Positions 46,527 to 57,444 are shown, counted from the stretch's first letter. The stretch: 64,000 nt of DNA from Lunularia cruciata (GCA_948567375.1 OX419756.1:70198333-70262332); one strand, 5' to 3'. Program-made: numbers and translations. The notes: generated by a model from the letters alone, not told the origin.

Positions 46527-48063
46527 TGGATGCTCCTGGAGGACAATTTCCTACACCTTGCTTTCCATTCTTGAATCCATTTCAAATCAATATTTATATA
46601 CATCCAACATGAGCAAGTGAGAGTATATATTTTTTACCATTGTGGAGCAAAGTTCATGGATATAGTAATGAATTTGCCAAACCCAATGATTTTGCCTATG
46701 GTGACATTTGATAGAAAGTGGAATTTGATAATCTATATTTTTTTATGATGCACTGGATCTGAATATACCAAATCCTCTCCCTTTCAACATGTAAGTAAAA
46801 ATTCATTATGTAGTTATATTGAAAGTGATGTTTAAGGATTTCATAGTCCGCAATTTTGGTGAGGAATATTATAAACAAGTAATAGCCTTTGAGGTCCCAA
46901 TGGTGGTCCCAATTGTTTGAGCCCCCTCCAAATTGATCATTAAAGTGACCCTCTATTGAAGTAGGCAATAGTAATTGAGCATTTGTCGTATGTATGAATC
47001 ATGGAACTATAGTTGCAAAATCTGATGCAAAGAATGGAAGGGATGTAGAATGAGTTTTAAGATGGCAATGGAAACATTGTATATTCAAGTATGTACCTCC
47101 AAGAACAATCATGTAATGCAAGAAGAGGAATCATCCCAAAACCCAATAACAGCAAACAAATTATTTGGAGAGTTACTCATGCCAATGATGCCAACCCCAG
47201 TCAACAATGAAGCCACATTATTACTACAAATGAAGAAGATATGCAACATTGATTCTTATAAGAGACAATTCCATGGGAGAAGTCAAAACTAAATTTCAAG
47301 TATAAATTGATACCTTCAATTATTCACATCTAGGATCACCAATCATTCCATAGGTGTGTTTGTATGTGGGTACTCGATCAGTAAAGCACTCACATGGTAC
47401 AATGCTTGGGAATGATTGATGGTGGTAGAAAGAAGAGAGATCATTTGGATGGCAATGCAAGAAGTGCTATTGAAAAATTTCCAATTTGTAGATTTTGTGC
47501 AAATGGGGGTTAAAGCAAAAGAATAGCATACAATAATACATGGATGTATTCACCAATTTATAAGTCACAATAACCAATATGAGTACATTAGAAGCTCTTG
47601 AAAATTTCAAACAAGGTTAAAAAAGTAAATTTGCCAAGAGATAATGGTATAAAATCCTTGCAATATTTTTAAAGCCATTATGTGTGCTCAAATGATAGGA
47701 GTGCTTGGAGGAGGTGAAGGGGTAGTCCAGACTCAACACTATTAGGCTGAAACACAACACTTTGGTAGACCAATTCTTAGTGAATATTCCAACCTTCATT
47801 TCCTTCACCAAGGAGCATGACCGCTCCAAGAAGAACAAGGATGGGTTGAAGAAAGGAAAGATGGAGTCCCACAAGAGGAAGAGGCTTGAGCAAAACAATG
47901 ATGTTGTTATAATTGCAGTTACGTTGGGCACATAGCTATCAATTGTCATGTTTGCCTTCCTAGAGGCCCTTGGCCTCCATATAGACAACCATTGAACAAC
48001 TTGGAGAGATTAATTGACAAGGAGTATGATAAAATCACATCAAAAAACAAAGGTTGCTAGTAA
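46527..48063 (+). pseudogene. F2-b pre-gag and gag remnant
   Basis: MDAPGGQFPTPCFPF at 46527, then VRNFGEEYYKQVIAFEVPMV (about 46845-46905). Gag is recognisable in pieces: NNEATLLLQMKKICNIDSYK (47200-47270), FVCGYSISKALTWYNAWE (47360-47410), GVLGGGEGVVQ (47700-47730) and a broken knuckle region (about 47905-47960, YNCSYVGHIAINCHV in translation). The gag/pol junction reads tcA AAA AAC at 48041-48047, a perfect slippery heptamer of a different type. Confidence 0.75.
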
Positions 48064-51000
48064 ATGTACCTTGCGGCCTTATTGACTCAATGAAGAAGTA
48101 TAAAAGCAAGGGAAGGAAGTAGACAAGTGCGCAAAGGTTGAGGAAGACAGATGCATAATTGATCCTAGAATGAATAAAGTCCTAGAAGGCAATCAAGTGA
48201 AAGTATTGATAGACCCTAGAGCAACAAAGGATTTCTTATCTTGCTCTATTACAATAAGGTTGGGGATGGAACTAGAGAAGGATGAGAATGAAGAATTAAA
48301 GTTACTTAGTGGTCAGATAGAGAAGATTGAGTCATTACTTAGAAAGGTAGGACTTTTTGTAGGAGAATATTAGGAAGAAATTGAGTGGCAAGTGAAATGG
48401 TTAGCTCATTATGATGTGATCTTAGGCATATTATGGATGGAGCATTACAACCCCATGGTCAATTGGAGAAAGAAATAGTGAGAATTAACCAATGGAAGAT
48501 CATTGGAGATACAGAAAAAATTTCAAAGGCAAGAACTACCTCTCTATATCATAGGAACAACAACTATCAATAAGACAAATAGATGTTTCATGGGTCTAAT
48601 AAGAGAAATCCAAAGTGTACAACTCAATGGACAAATCCTTGAGAATTTGAAAGATGTGGTCAATGAGTTTCAAGATGTCTTTCTTGATGATTTACCCTCA
48701 AGATAACCATCAAAAAGGAGAATAGATCATAAAATTGAGCTACTTCTTTGGGAAGACATCTCCAAGGACACCCATAATGACTATCACCTCTTGAGTTGGA
48801 GGAATGGAAGGCTCAAATTGAGGATATGTTATGGAAAGGGTTTATCCAACCCAATGTATCACCAAATGAGGCTCATGTCTTGTTTGTGAAGAAGAAAAAG
48901 GACAATACAATGCACATGTGCATTGACTACCAAGGCCTAATCAACAAACAATGAAGAACAAATGCTCATTACCTTGCTTGGATGATCTATTTGATCAACT
49001 CAATGGGATAAAACACTTCACCAAACTAGATCTATGGTTGGCAAATAACCAAATCAAGATTGTGGAGGAAGACATACACAAAATTGTCTTCCAAACAAGG
49101 TATGGTCACTTTGAGTACCTAGTGATGCCATTTGGCCTCAACAACACACCAATCACATTCATGAGTCTGATGAATGATATATTTCATCCATAATTAAATA
49201 ATTTTGTTGTCATTTTCCTTGATAACATCTTAGTCTAAAATAGGACAATGAAGGAGCACAAGTAATATCTATGAGAATCCCTCTAAATCTCAAGACAAAA
49301 CTAGTTGTATGCCAAAGTCTCAAAGTGTGAATTTTGGCAAGTTTGAAGTAGAATACTTGGAGCATAGAGTATGAAAAAAGATATCCAAGTGTTAATAGAT
49401 AAAATAGAGGTCATTTAGAAATGGGATGCTCCAAAATATCAGACTCAACTCAAGAGTTTCTTGGGATTGATGGGGTTCAATTTGTCAAGGACTTCTCCAA
49501 AGTTATACAACCTCCAACTGCACGACTTGGCAAGGGAAAGAAATGGATGTGGGGAATCATATAGGAATTGGGCTTTCAGGAATTGAAAGATGCATTATTG
49601 AATGCAACAAGTTTGAAATGGTAACACCTAAAACTAAGAATTAAGTTGGTTATTGATGCATTAGGCATTGCAATAAGAGTAGTACTATAACATGAATGGA
49701 ATGATGGATGGCACCCAATTGCATATTTCTCTCAAAATTTATTACCAATAGAGCACAACTATCATACCAATGAACAAGAAAAGTTGGCTATTGTCCTTAC
49801 AACCAAGCATTGGAAGTATTATGTTTACAAGAAGGCATTTGTAGTGGAGATTGACCACAAACCTCCAGTCTACCTTAAGATACAAAAAGATCTTTCTTGT
49901 TGATAGATTTGTTAGGCAAAGTGGAGACAACAGTTCAACATAATAATCACATATGTGGAAGGCAAGAAGCAACTTGCAAATGCAGTCACCCAAATGCATA
50001 TGGTGAACAATCTGGTGGTAGAGATCAAGATGAACCTAGAATTTTGGCCAAGGATTCTTATTGCTACAAAGACTGACCCACATATTGTAGGAGCTCAATT
50101 GTCCAAAGGCGTAACCAATACCCAAGGACTCACCTTTCATCATGATAAGTTATGAATCTTGTATTCCCCAAACCTAAGAACCACCATCCTACCAGAATGT
50201 CATGATTTTGCAATTGCAAGTCACATTAGAATAGACAATACCTTAGATGTAGTCAAACATCATTGTTATTAGTCCAAGATGAGTATGTTCAAAGTTGTCT
50301 ACTCTATCAAAAAAGTGATGCCTTTAATCAGGCTCCCACAAGACTCCTTCAATCCCTCCTTACTCCTATACAACATTGGGAACAGGTCAACATGGATCTA
50401 GTTTGTGAATTGCCCAAGATCACCTCAAGGTTTGACTACATTGTAGTCTTTGTAGACCACCTTAACAAAATAATTCATTTGTGTTGTATGACCAAGGACA
50501 TGACTGCTCCACAATTAGCTCAATTGTACTTAATTGTAGTGTTTTTTCACCATGGCCTTTCTCTAGTGCTCATCATCAATCAGGGCACTCAATTCACTAG
50601 TTTGTTTTGGAGGACACTCTTTGGCATCTTCAAAACCAAACTTGTCATGTCCATAATATACCATCTACAAAATGATGGACAAATAGAGTGGAACAATTGT
50701 ATTATTGAGGATATACTCCAAGGCTTCACCTTAGAGGAGCAAGAAAGGTGAGACATCTTACTTCTATTGGTGGAATTTGCTTATAACATTTCATTGAATG
50801 CATCTACGTAGGTCACACCATTCTTCTCATGTATAAAGAACACCCTTTCTCACCTTCAAGCTTGGTAAAGATCCACCTAGTGGCTACAAAATTTGACATT
50901 GTCAACACTTTGTTTCTAGAATCCAACATGGTGTGTAGATTAACAAGCATAGGTTGCAAATTGCCCAAAATCAACAAAATTAATATATAGATGCATATCA

Positions 51001-51065
51001 CATGCACATGGAGTTAAGCATTGGGGATCAGATATGGTAATCCACAACCAAAATCATGTTAGTTG
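48064..51065 (+). pseudogene. F2-b pol remnant
   Basis: Protease VLIDPRATKDFLS (48200) again has DPRA. RT pieces: PLYIIGTTTINKTNRCFMGL, FQDVFLDDLPSR (48503-48706), LPCLDDLFDQLNGIKHFTKL and [20 protein letters not shown] (48951-49193). RNase H at 49640-49990 and integrase at 50200-50751 (CLLYQKSD, VNMDLVCELPKI, IVVFVDHLNKIIHL, INQGTQFTSLFW, NCIIEDILQGF). The integrase second Asp is Asn (INQG). Stops and shifts are frequent. Confidence 0.85.
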
Positions 51066-51071
51066 GCCCTC

Positions 51072-51575
51072 TGTAATACTCCAAGGACAAGAGAACTCTC
51101 CAAGGGAGATACAAGAGAGAAAACACAAGTTTCACACTCAATCCTTTGATGCTCCAAAGAAGCACTTTCTCTTTATTATATAGCAAAGAGGATCCCCTCA
51201 AAGGGAACTCCAACCTTGGAGCAGATACATAGATTGGTGACTTTTCAGCAAGCTCTATCCTTGGATTAGTTGTTTGGATGGGTGATATGTCAATCCTTGT
51301 CTATCTAGTTGGTCAAATAGGTTTGACCAAAGGGAGTCTTTAGAGAATCTTCTTGTAGAGAACTCAAAACTGCATGGGTGAGGTATCATTGGAAAGCTCT
51401 TGATGAGACAAATCATATGAGGGAGAAAGCAAGCCTTTCCCCTCTAATGGGAGGGAAAGAATTTATTTTGAGGTCTAATTCATCCATTTAGGCCTCCAAA
51501 ATTGACTCTAAAGTTTTCAGGCTATTTTTGGCTTTTGCTCTATTAGTAGAAGCACTCTTTTGGTAACACTTCCAA
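51072..51575 (-). repeat. family-2 LTR, inverted, truncated
   Basis: TGTAATACTCCAAGGACAAG ... matches the reverse complement of the F2 LTR from its primer-side end inward (TTATTATATAGCAAAG, TTGACCAAAGGGAGTC, AGGTATCATTGGAAAGCTC, AGGCCTCCAAAATTGACTC, AGCACTCTTTTGGTAACAC). Homology stops near 51575, so the outer part is missing. It abuts F2-b tail to tail. Confidence 0.8.
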
Positions 51576-51793
51576 TGAACATTTTGAAACTCTCTTTTGG
51601 TGATTGGTAAAGGACTCATGATACTGTCATTCAAGGTCTCAAACAATATTTTAGTCATGATATTCTGTCCATTTTCTGACTTGATGATCTAAAAGATTGT
51701 TATATTGGATGATTGGTGGCACAAATACTGCTTGGATTAGTCAACTTTGTTGTTGATGTCCTTAATGCGGAAGGATGTACCCAAGTAATAGAC

Positions 51794-52208
51794 TGTAAAA
51801 GACCGAAACCAAGGAGAGAAATAGGAGAATGGAAATTCACATTGGGACACTTGAATGAGGGAAAACTCCGAATGCCTAGCATGAGCTTCGGCCTTGGTAT
51901 TTATAGGTATCATACAAGTCCCTTGAAGCTTCTCAAGAAGCTTCCTTGAGCCGCTTTCTTGGAGTGCAAGCCAAGTTAACTAGGAAGCTTCTCAAGAAGC
52001 TTCCTTCTAGAAGCCGCCTTCTTGGCGTGCAAGCTAAGCTAGTTAGAAGCTTCTAGAAGCTTCCTTCTAGAAGCTACCTGCTTAGGGCACAAGTTAACTA
52101 GTTAGGAAGCTTCCTAAGAAGCTTCTTAGATGCTTCTAGAATATTCTAGGCTATTTTGTCTACTTCGTAAGCTCAACTAACTTTGTCACTAAACTCTATA
52201 TTGTTACA
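51794..52208 (-). repeat. F1-b 3' LTR (left)
   Basis: Plus strand TGTAAAAGACC ... TATTGTTACA. Contains heat-shock elements: AGAAGCTTCTAGAAGCTTCC at 52045-52064, CTTCTAGAAG at 52064-52073, and TTCTAGAATATTC at 52134-52146. The pol frame enters it by 36 nt (stop 52173-52175). Confidence 0.93.
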
Positions 52209-52223
52209 TATTCCCCCGCCGCT
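52209..52223 (-). promoter_or_regulatory. F1-b polypurine tract
   Basis: The element strand reads AGCGGCGGGGGAATA directly before the 3' LTR (plus strand TATTCCCCCGCCGCT). It is also translated as part of the Pol C-terminus (SGGGI). Confidence 0.8.
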
Positions 52224-55190
52224 AGTTGGTGACGTCCTCGTCGCCAGTGAAGCTTCGAATTCCTTGATGGCCATCTGTGCATTTTGGAGGTGAGAAAGAG
52301 GTTCCCATGTAGCATCATGAAGGGGATACCCTTTCCAAAGGACCTTGTACTCCGTATGTTGGTGACGGCCTCGTTGAATATGGCGACGCGCAAGGATACG
52401 GTCAACTTCGTACTCCTCATGATCATTGATAGGGACAGGAAGAGGGGGAGGTTGGACTCGAGAGGAAAAGGAAGAAGGGTTAGGAACAAAGGGTTTCAAC
52501 TTGGAAATATGAAAGACAGGATGGATACGCATGTGACAAGGTAAGGCAAGACGATAAGCAACAGGAGAGATAATGTGGGTGATATCAAAGGGTCCTATCC
52601 AATTAGGAGCAAGTTTACGAACTTGGGTATCAAGTGGGAGAGGGAGGTTACTAGAGGATAGCATGACTTTATCACCAACTTCAAAGGTGAGATCACGACG
52701 ATGATGGTCTGCATATTGTTTTTGGCGATTCTAAGCAACAAGGAGGTGAGATTTGGCTTGTTGGAGAGATTGGGATATAGTGGTCAAGAATGTAGAAGTA
52801 TGAGGAACCTGAGAGGGAGGGGGAGCAAGAAGAGAATCTGGAACAAGCGGATCTTGGCCAAAATTGAGAAAGAAGGGAGAAAATCCAGTGCTTGCCTGTT
52901 TGGAATTGTTGTAGGCAAATTTTGCAGCTGCAAGACATTCATCCCAGTTGGTATGGTGGACATTGACAAAGGCCCGCAACATATCCTCCAATGTTCGATT
53001 GGCGCGTTTGGTTTGTCCATCAGTTTGAGGATGATAGGCCGTGGACAAAGCAAGCTTGGTGCCGAGTATCTGGAGGAGTGCTTGCCAAAACTTCCCGGTA
53101 AATCGAGGATCACGGTCGGAGATGAGTACACGTGGCATCCCATGATGCTTGAAGACATTGTCAAAGTAGATTTGTGCTAAGGTTGGAGCATCCACGGTAT
53201 CACAGGTTGGTGCCAAGTGGATTTGCTTACTAAGCTTATCCACAAACACCACAATTGCCGTGTGTCCTTGTTTTGTCTTTGGCAAGGATGTGATGAGATC
53301 CAAGCTCACATGCTCCCAATGAGCGGATGGAATGGCGAGTGGTTGAAGGAGTCCACTCGGCTTCTGGTTGCTGGCCTTGTTCCGTTGGCAACTCTCACAT
53401 GATCGGACAAAGTCTCGAACATCTCGTGTCATGTTGGGCCACCACCATTGGCGTTGGAGGGTGCCCAAGGTCTTGTCCACTCCCATGTGACCAGCTATTG
53501 GTAAATCATGGGCTTCTTGAAGGCGCACAAGTCGAAGATCACCTTTGGTTGGAACATAGATCTGGTCTGCATGGAATAAAAGGCCTTCCTTGAAGGAGAA
53601 GGTGTTGTACTCCTTGTCGCGTGCTGTTAGACGACCGTGTACCATTTGGAAGAAGGGATCTTGCTGTAGGGCTAACCGAAACTCGTTATGAATCTTGGGA
53701 TCAATTGACACCGTTGTAATTGCTGCCGTGATGAGAGGAAGAGACTTCAAATCAAGTCGTCGTGATAGAGCATCAGGGATGACATGGAACCGACCTGGTT
53801 TGTACTCAAGTTTGATGTCGAACAATTGGAGTTGCTCTTCCCATCGATGATGTCGACTCTTCATGTGCTCTAGGTGTAAGGTCTGCAACAATGGCTTGTG
53901 ATCAGTTTGCATGATCACTTGTTTCCCCAAGAGATAATGCCTCCATACCTTGGTGGCATATACCATTGCAAGTTGTTCCCGATCCCGAGCAGAGTAATTT
54001 CTTTCCGCTGTATTTAGTCGGCGAGACACAAAGGCAATTGGATGTAGTCCATCTGGAAATTCTTGTTGCAACACAGCTCCAATTGCAAAGTTAGAAGCAT
54101 CAAAATCAACCACACAAGGTAGTTGAGGATCATATGGTTGAAGAATAGGTCTTGAAGACACCATATGCTTTAACTTCTGGAATGCTTCTTCATGCTTGGT
54201 GGTCCACTGGAAGCTCGGGTTCTTTCCCAAGAGGTCAGTCAATGGTGCAGCCACGTGAGCATAATAGTGGATGAACCGTCGATAAAAACTGGCCAGTCCA
54301 TTGAATGCTCGTACTTCTGTAGCATCCTTCGGGGTAGGCCAATCAGTAATGGCCTTGATCTTCTCTTCTTCCATCTTGATCCCCTCTGATGAGATCTTAT
54401 GACCCAAGAAGGTAACCTCCTTCTGCCAAAAAGCACACTTTGACTTCTTGCAGTAAAATTTCCACTATCGTAGTCGTCTTAGGACTTCTTGCACATGATT
54501 CACATGTTCTACCTCTGTCCTGCTATAGATTAAGATATCATCTAAGAACACCACCACGGACCGATCTAATAGTCCCTCCAACACTCGATGCATCTGATCC
54601 ATGAAGACTGCTGGAGCATTAGTGAGTCCAAAAGGTAGAACTCTCCACTCAAAATGTCCATACCTTGTGCAAAAAGCAGTCTTTTGCACGTCCTCTCCTT
54701 CAATAGGAATTTGCCAATAGCCGCTACAAAGATCCAGCTTGGAAAAGTAGCGTGCTCCACTTAGTTGATCAAGCAGGTCATCGATCCGAGGCAAGGGATA
54801 TGCATTCTTCACGGTTTGCTTATTGAGCCCACGGTAATCAATACAGAAACGAAGTCCTCCATCCTTCTTTGGAACAAATAGTACCGGTGCTCCCCACGGA
54901 GAGGTACTATGTCGTATGAAATCCTTCTCTAACAACTCTGTAAGTGTTGTTCGCAACTCCTCCAACTCCTTTGGTGAGAGCCGATAGATTGGTCTACTCA
55001 CTGGAGTACTCCCTGGCAATAACTCGATCTTGAAGGGCATACCTCGATCGAAGGGTAATCCCTTTGGCAGATCATCCGGAAACACATCTGCAAACTCCTG
55101 AACTATCCGATCAACCATTGCTTGATGCGGCACTTGGCCCTCCTCAGATTGTTCTTGTGCAATCGGCTTGATCGACACCACGAATACAGA

Positions 55191-55370
55191 CTTATCGTCC
55201 TCCAAAGCTTGCTCTATGGCTGCTTCATTCACAAACTTCCCTTCTAGGGACTCATCTCTCTTCCAAGCTTGCTCCATGGTTGCCTTCCTGGCAAACTTCC
55301 CATCTTGGGACTCATCTCCCTTCCAGATTCGCTCTATGGCTACCTTCTCGACAAACTTCCCATCTTGGGA
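55191..55370 (-). repeat. three 60-bp in-frame repeats between protease and RT
   Basis: Encodes three 20-residue units: [60 protein letters not shown]. The units are charged and likely helical. F1-a has about two units at the same place, so copy number varies. Confidence 0.9.
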
Positions 55371-55811
55371 CTGACTATTCTTAGGTGTCTTACTCAGAGG
55401 TGCCAGACAACCTAATCAGAAATTCCTACCTTGGTGTTGTACTTGAATTTGGTGTCGGGTCCAATCAAATTGAACCTTATGACATTCAAGCCAAGGTAGA
55501 CCTAGAATGATATCATAATGTAGAGGTGCCACTACGAACCTCATACACTCCAAATACTCCTTCCCAATCTTGAAGGTAACAGGATGCAAGGTGCGGAATG
55601 CAGAACCCTTTCTACCATCCGCCATCATCAAACTACTTCCAATCACTGGCCTGATAGGAATACCCAATTCCTTTGCCACTTGCATAGACATGCAATTCTC
55701 TGAACTTCCAGAATCAACCAAAATTCTACAACCCCGATTAGATATCATACCTTGCAAGTGAAGCAAACTTGCATAGGTCGAGCCTTCAATCCCATTGGAA
55801 CTAATCAAGCT

Positions 55812-55856
55812 CCCAGTAGGCGGCTCGAAATCTCCTACTGGGATTCCTCGTTTCCC
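55812..55856 (-). promoter_or_regulatory. programmed -1 frameshift signal, gag/pol junction (F1-b)
   Basis: On the minus strand the gag frame reads ccG GGA AAC: canonical slippery heptamer GGGAAAC (55856 to 55850). Then 7 nt, then a perfect 9-bp stem CCCAGTAGG (55842-55834) / CCTACTGGG (55820-55812) with a 13-nt loop. The gag stop TAG (55837-55835) lies in the 5' arm. The pol frame is open from 55859 and is -1 to gag. Spacing equals that of F2-a. Confidence 0.85.
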
Positions 55857-56734
55857 GGATCATTCCGCTCCACAACCTCCACTTGGGCAACTTGTCGAGG
55901 TTGTCCATTCTTGAGTGGACATTCAGCAATGCGATGCCCTAACTGGCGACAATAAAAGCAACCTCCATTTTGTCGTAATCTTTCTCTATCTGCTGTGCCA
56001 AGTGGTCTTCGTTGGATAGCATCAATCTCCATTGGTATCGGTTCTTCCACTCGTGGTACGGGTAGGTTTTGTGTAGGTCGAGGTCGAGACCAAGTTGTTG
56101 CAACTAAGGAATCAAAACGCTCAGCCAATTGCATGGCTTCTTCTACGTTCTGTGGCTCTCGCATGGTCACCTCCAATCTGGTTTGTGACTTCAATCCTCG
56201 CACAAATCGATCCAGAACTTCACCTTCTTGGATATCTGGAATTTGCATGATGATATTCTGAAATTGTGTGATGTAGCTTCTCACCGAACCAATCTGCCTC
56301 AACTCCGCCAATTTATCTCGTGCAGCTCGGGTGGCATTTATAGTCTGAAATTGACCAAGTATTGCATCCTTGAATTCTGCCCATGTCAAAATTGGTGTAA
56401 CAATTTGTCGTTCAGCTCTTTGTACTCGGAATCACCACCAAAGTTTTGCCACGCCATCCAACTGGCTAGAAGCCAAGAGAATTTGTTTCCGCTCGTCTTG
56501 AAGATTGGTGGCTTCAAAGTAACGTTCACAGTCAAACACAAAAGTTTCCACTGTGCATGGAACATTCTTGCCTTCAAACACCTTGGGTTTCGGAAATCGA
56601 ATGTGATCTTCTCCATCTCGAACTGGCGCTCTGTCTATCTGTTCTCGTCGTTGCTGGTCTCGTTCATCCAACAATCGAGTAAGATGCTCGATTTGTTGTT
56701 GCATTGCAAGGATAACATCCGGTATTGCGGCCAT
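55835..56734 (-). pseudogene. F1-b gag with one stop
   Basis: One 300-codon frame starting MAAIPDVILAMQQQIEHLTR; the first 45 residues are a likely coiled coil. The capsid region includes FPKPKVFEGKNV, YFEATNLQDERK, LASSQLDGVAKLWW, then TGA at 56432-56434, then TWAEFKDAILGQF and LRQIGSVRSYITQFQNIIMQ. The knuckle CFYCRQLGHRIAEC (C-x2-C-x4-H-x4-C) lies near 55925-55966. The TGA is one C-to-T step from CGA. Ends TAG at 55835. Confidence 0.88.
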
Positions 56735-56992
56735 TGCTACTACCCTAATCCACTACCCTCAATTTATCTAGTTGATTAACACATAGATACAACACGTCCA
56801 CCGTTCTCCATAAGTCACAACTGGAAGTATCAAGGGTTCCTCTGACACGGTGATCATATGTAGAAAATCTTGCCCAAAGCGTGAGGTGATGAACTGTGTG
56901 AAACGATGCTTTGGTAATATCTGGACATGAAAGTCCCAATGGTTTGGCGGAAGTGGATTTGGTGGTCCATAAATTCCATCCATCCCATTCCT

Positions 56993-57004
56993 GCTCTGAT
57001 ACCA
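56993..57004 (-). promoter_or_regulatory. F1-b primer-binding site (initiator-Met tRNA)
   Basis: Element strand TGGTATCAGAGC (plus strand GCTCTGATACCA), one base inside the 5' LTR. Exact match. Confidence 0.95.
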
Positions 57005-57131
57005 ATGTAAAAGACCGAAACCGAAGGAGAGAAATAGGAGAGACCGAAGGAGAGAAGAAGGAGAATGGAAATTCACATTGGGACACTTGAATGAGGGAAA
57101 ACTCCGAATGCCTAGCATGAGCTTCGGCCTT

Positions 57132-57142
57132 GGTATTTATAG
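57132..57142 (-). promoter_or_regulatory. TATA box in F1-b 5' LTR
   Basis: Minus strand CTATAAATACC. About 125 nt remain to the end of the LTR for R and U5. Preserved in both F1-b LTRs. Confidence 0.8.
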
Positions 57143-57280
57143 GTATCATACAAGTCCCTTGAAGCTTCTCAAGAAGCTTCCTTGAGCCGCTTTCTTGGAG
57201 TGCAAGCCAAGTTAACTAGGAAGCTTCTCAAGAAGCTTCCTTCTAGAAGCCACCTTCTTGGCGTGCAAGCTAAGCTAGTT

Positions 57281-57382
57281 AGAAGCTTCTAGAAGCTTCC
57301 TTCTAGAAGCTACCTGCTTAGGGCGCAAGTTAACTAGTTAGGAAGCTTCTTAAGAAGCTTCTTAGATGCTTCTAGAATATTC
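57281..57382 (-). promoter_or_regulatory. heat-shock element array in F1-b 5' LTR
   Basis: AGAAGCTTCTAGAAGCTTCC at 57281-57300 is four contiguous alternating pentamers (nGAAn nTTCn nGAAn nTTCn). CTTCTAGAAG follows at 57300-57309. TTCTAGAATATTC at 57370-57382 is a perfect three-unit element. More GAAGCTTC palindromes lie at 57155-57250. All are upstream of the TATA box in the element's direction. This is the binding pattern of plant heat-shock factors; function is inferred. Confidence 0.75.
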
Positions 57383-57444
57383 TAGGCTATTTTGTCTACT
57401 TCGTAAGCTCAACTAACTTCGTCACTAAACTCCATATTGTTACA

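Larger units (their letters stand above)
45760..51071 (+). mobile_element. Ty3/gypsy chromovirus, family 2 copy F2-b, decayed, 3' truncated
   Basis: Same gene order as F2-a with extensive stops and indels: 5' LTR, primer site, pre-gag ORFs, gag, and pol to the end of integrase. Homology stops near 51065 (AACCAAAATCATGTTAGTTGG, equivalent to F2-a 44223-44245), so the chromodomain and 3' LTR are missing. In their place an LTR of the same family stands in opposite orientation from 51072. Strong AT enrichment relative to F2-a. Confidence 0.88.
52173..55859 (-). pseudogene. F1-b pol (PR-RT-RNH-IN-chromodomain) with three stops
   Basis: One minus-strand frame of 1229 codons. Protease CRILVDSGSSENCMS has an intact DSG (about 55705). 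Then a 3x20-residue repeat spacer, RT (54480-55100) with [30 protein letters not shown] and [11 protein letters not shown]. RNase H has VVDFDASNFAIGAVLQQE, DREQLAM, TDHKPLLQ, PDALSR. Integrase: finger HDLPIAGHMGVDK ... CESCQRNK complete, and D, D, E at SLDLITSLP, ISDRDPRF, KRANRTLEDML. The chromodomain (52240-52400) has YEVDRIL, YKVLWKGY, ATWEPL. Stops: TGA 55416-55418, TAG 54465-54467, TAG 52731-52733, each a transition from a plausible codon. All catalytic residues are intact. Confidence 0.92.
51794..57444 (-). mobile_element. Ty3/gypsy chromovirus, family 1 copy F1-b, near intact
   Basis: 5.65 kb on the minus strand. LTRs 57006-57444 (5') and 51794-52208 (3'), nearly identical apart from about 24 bp of extra tandem sequence in the 5' LTR. 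Target duplication TAGAC (51789-51793) / TAGAT (57445-57449), one transition apart. Gag and pol each stay in one frame with one and three stops. It is the youngest-looking element here. Confidence 0.95.
57006..57444 (-). repeat. F1-b 5' LTR (right), promoter LTR
   Basis: 439 bp. It contains an extra tandem copy of 'gaccgaaggagagaa' near its primer-side end (57018-57066). U3 lies at the high-coordinate side, with heat-shock elements (57145-57382) upstream of the TATA box. Confidence 0.93.

Noticed and set aside
55168-55374. Plus-strand ORF with repeated SMA-x-F-x-TNFPS units
   Set aside because: It is the antisense reading of the 60-bp repeats between protease and RT of F1-b.
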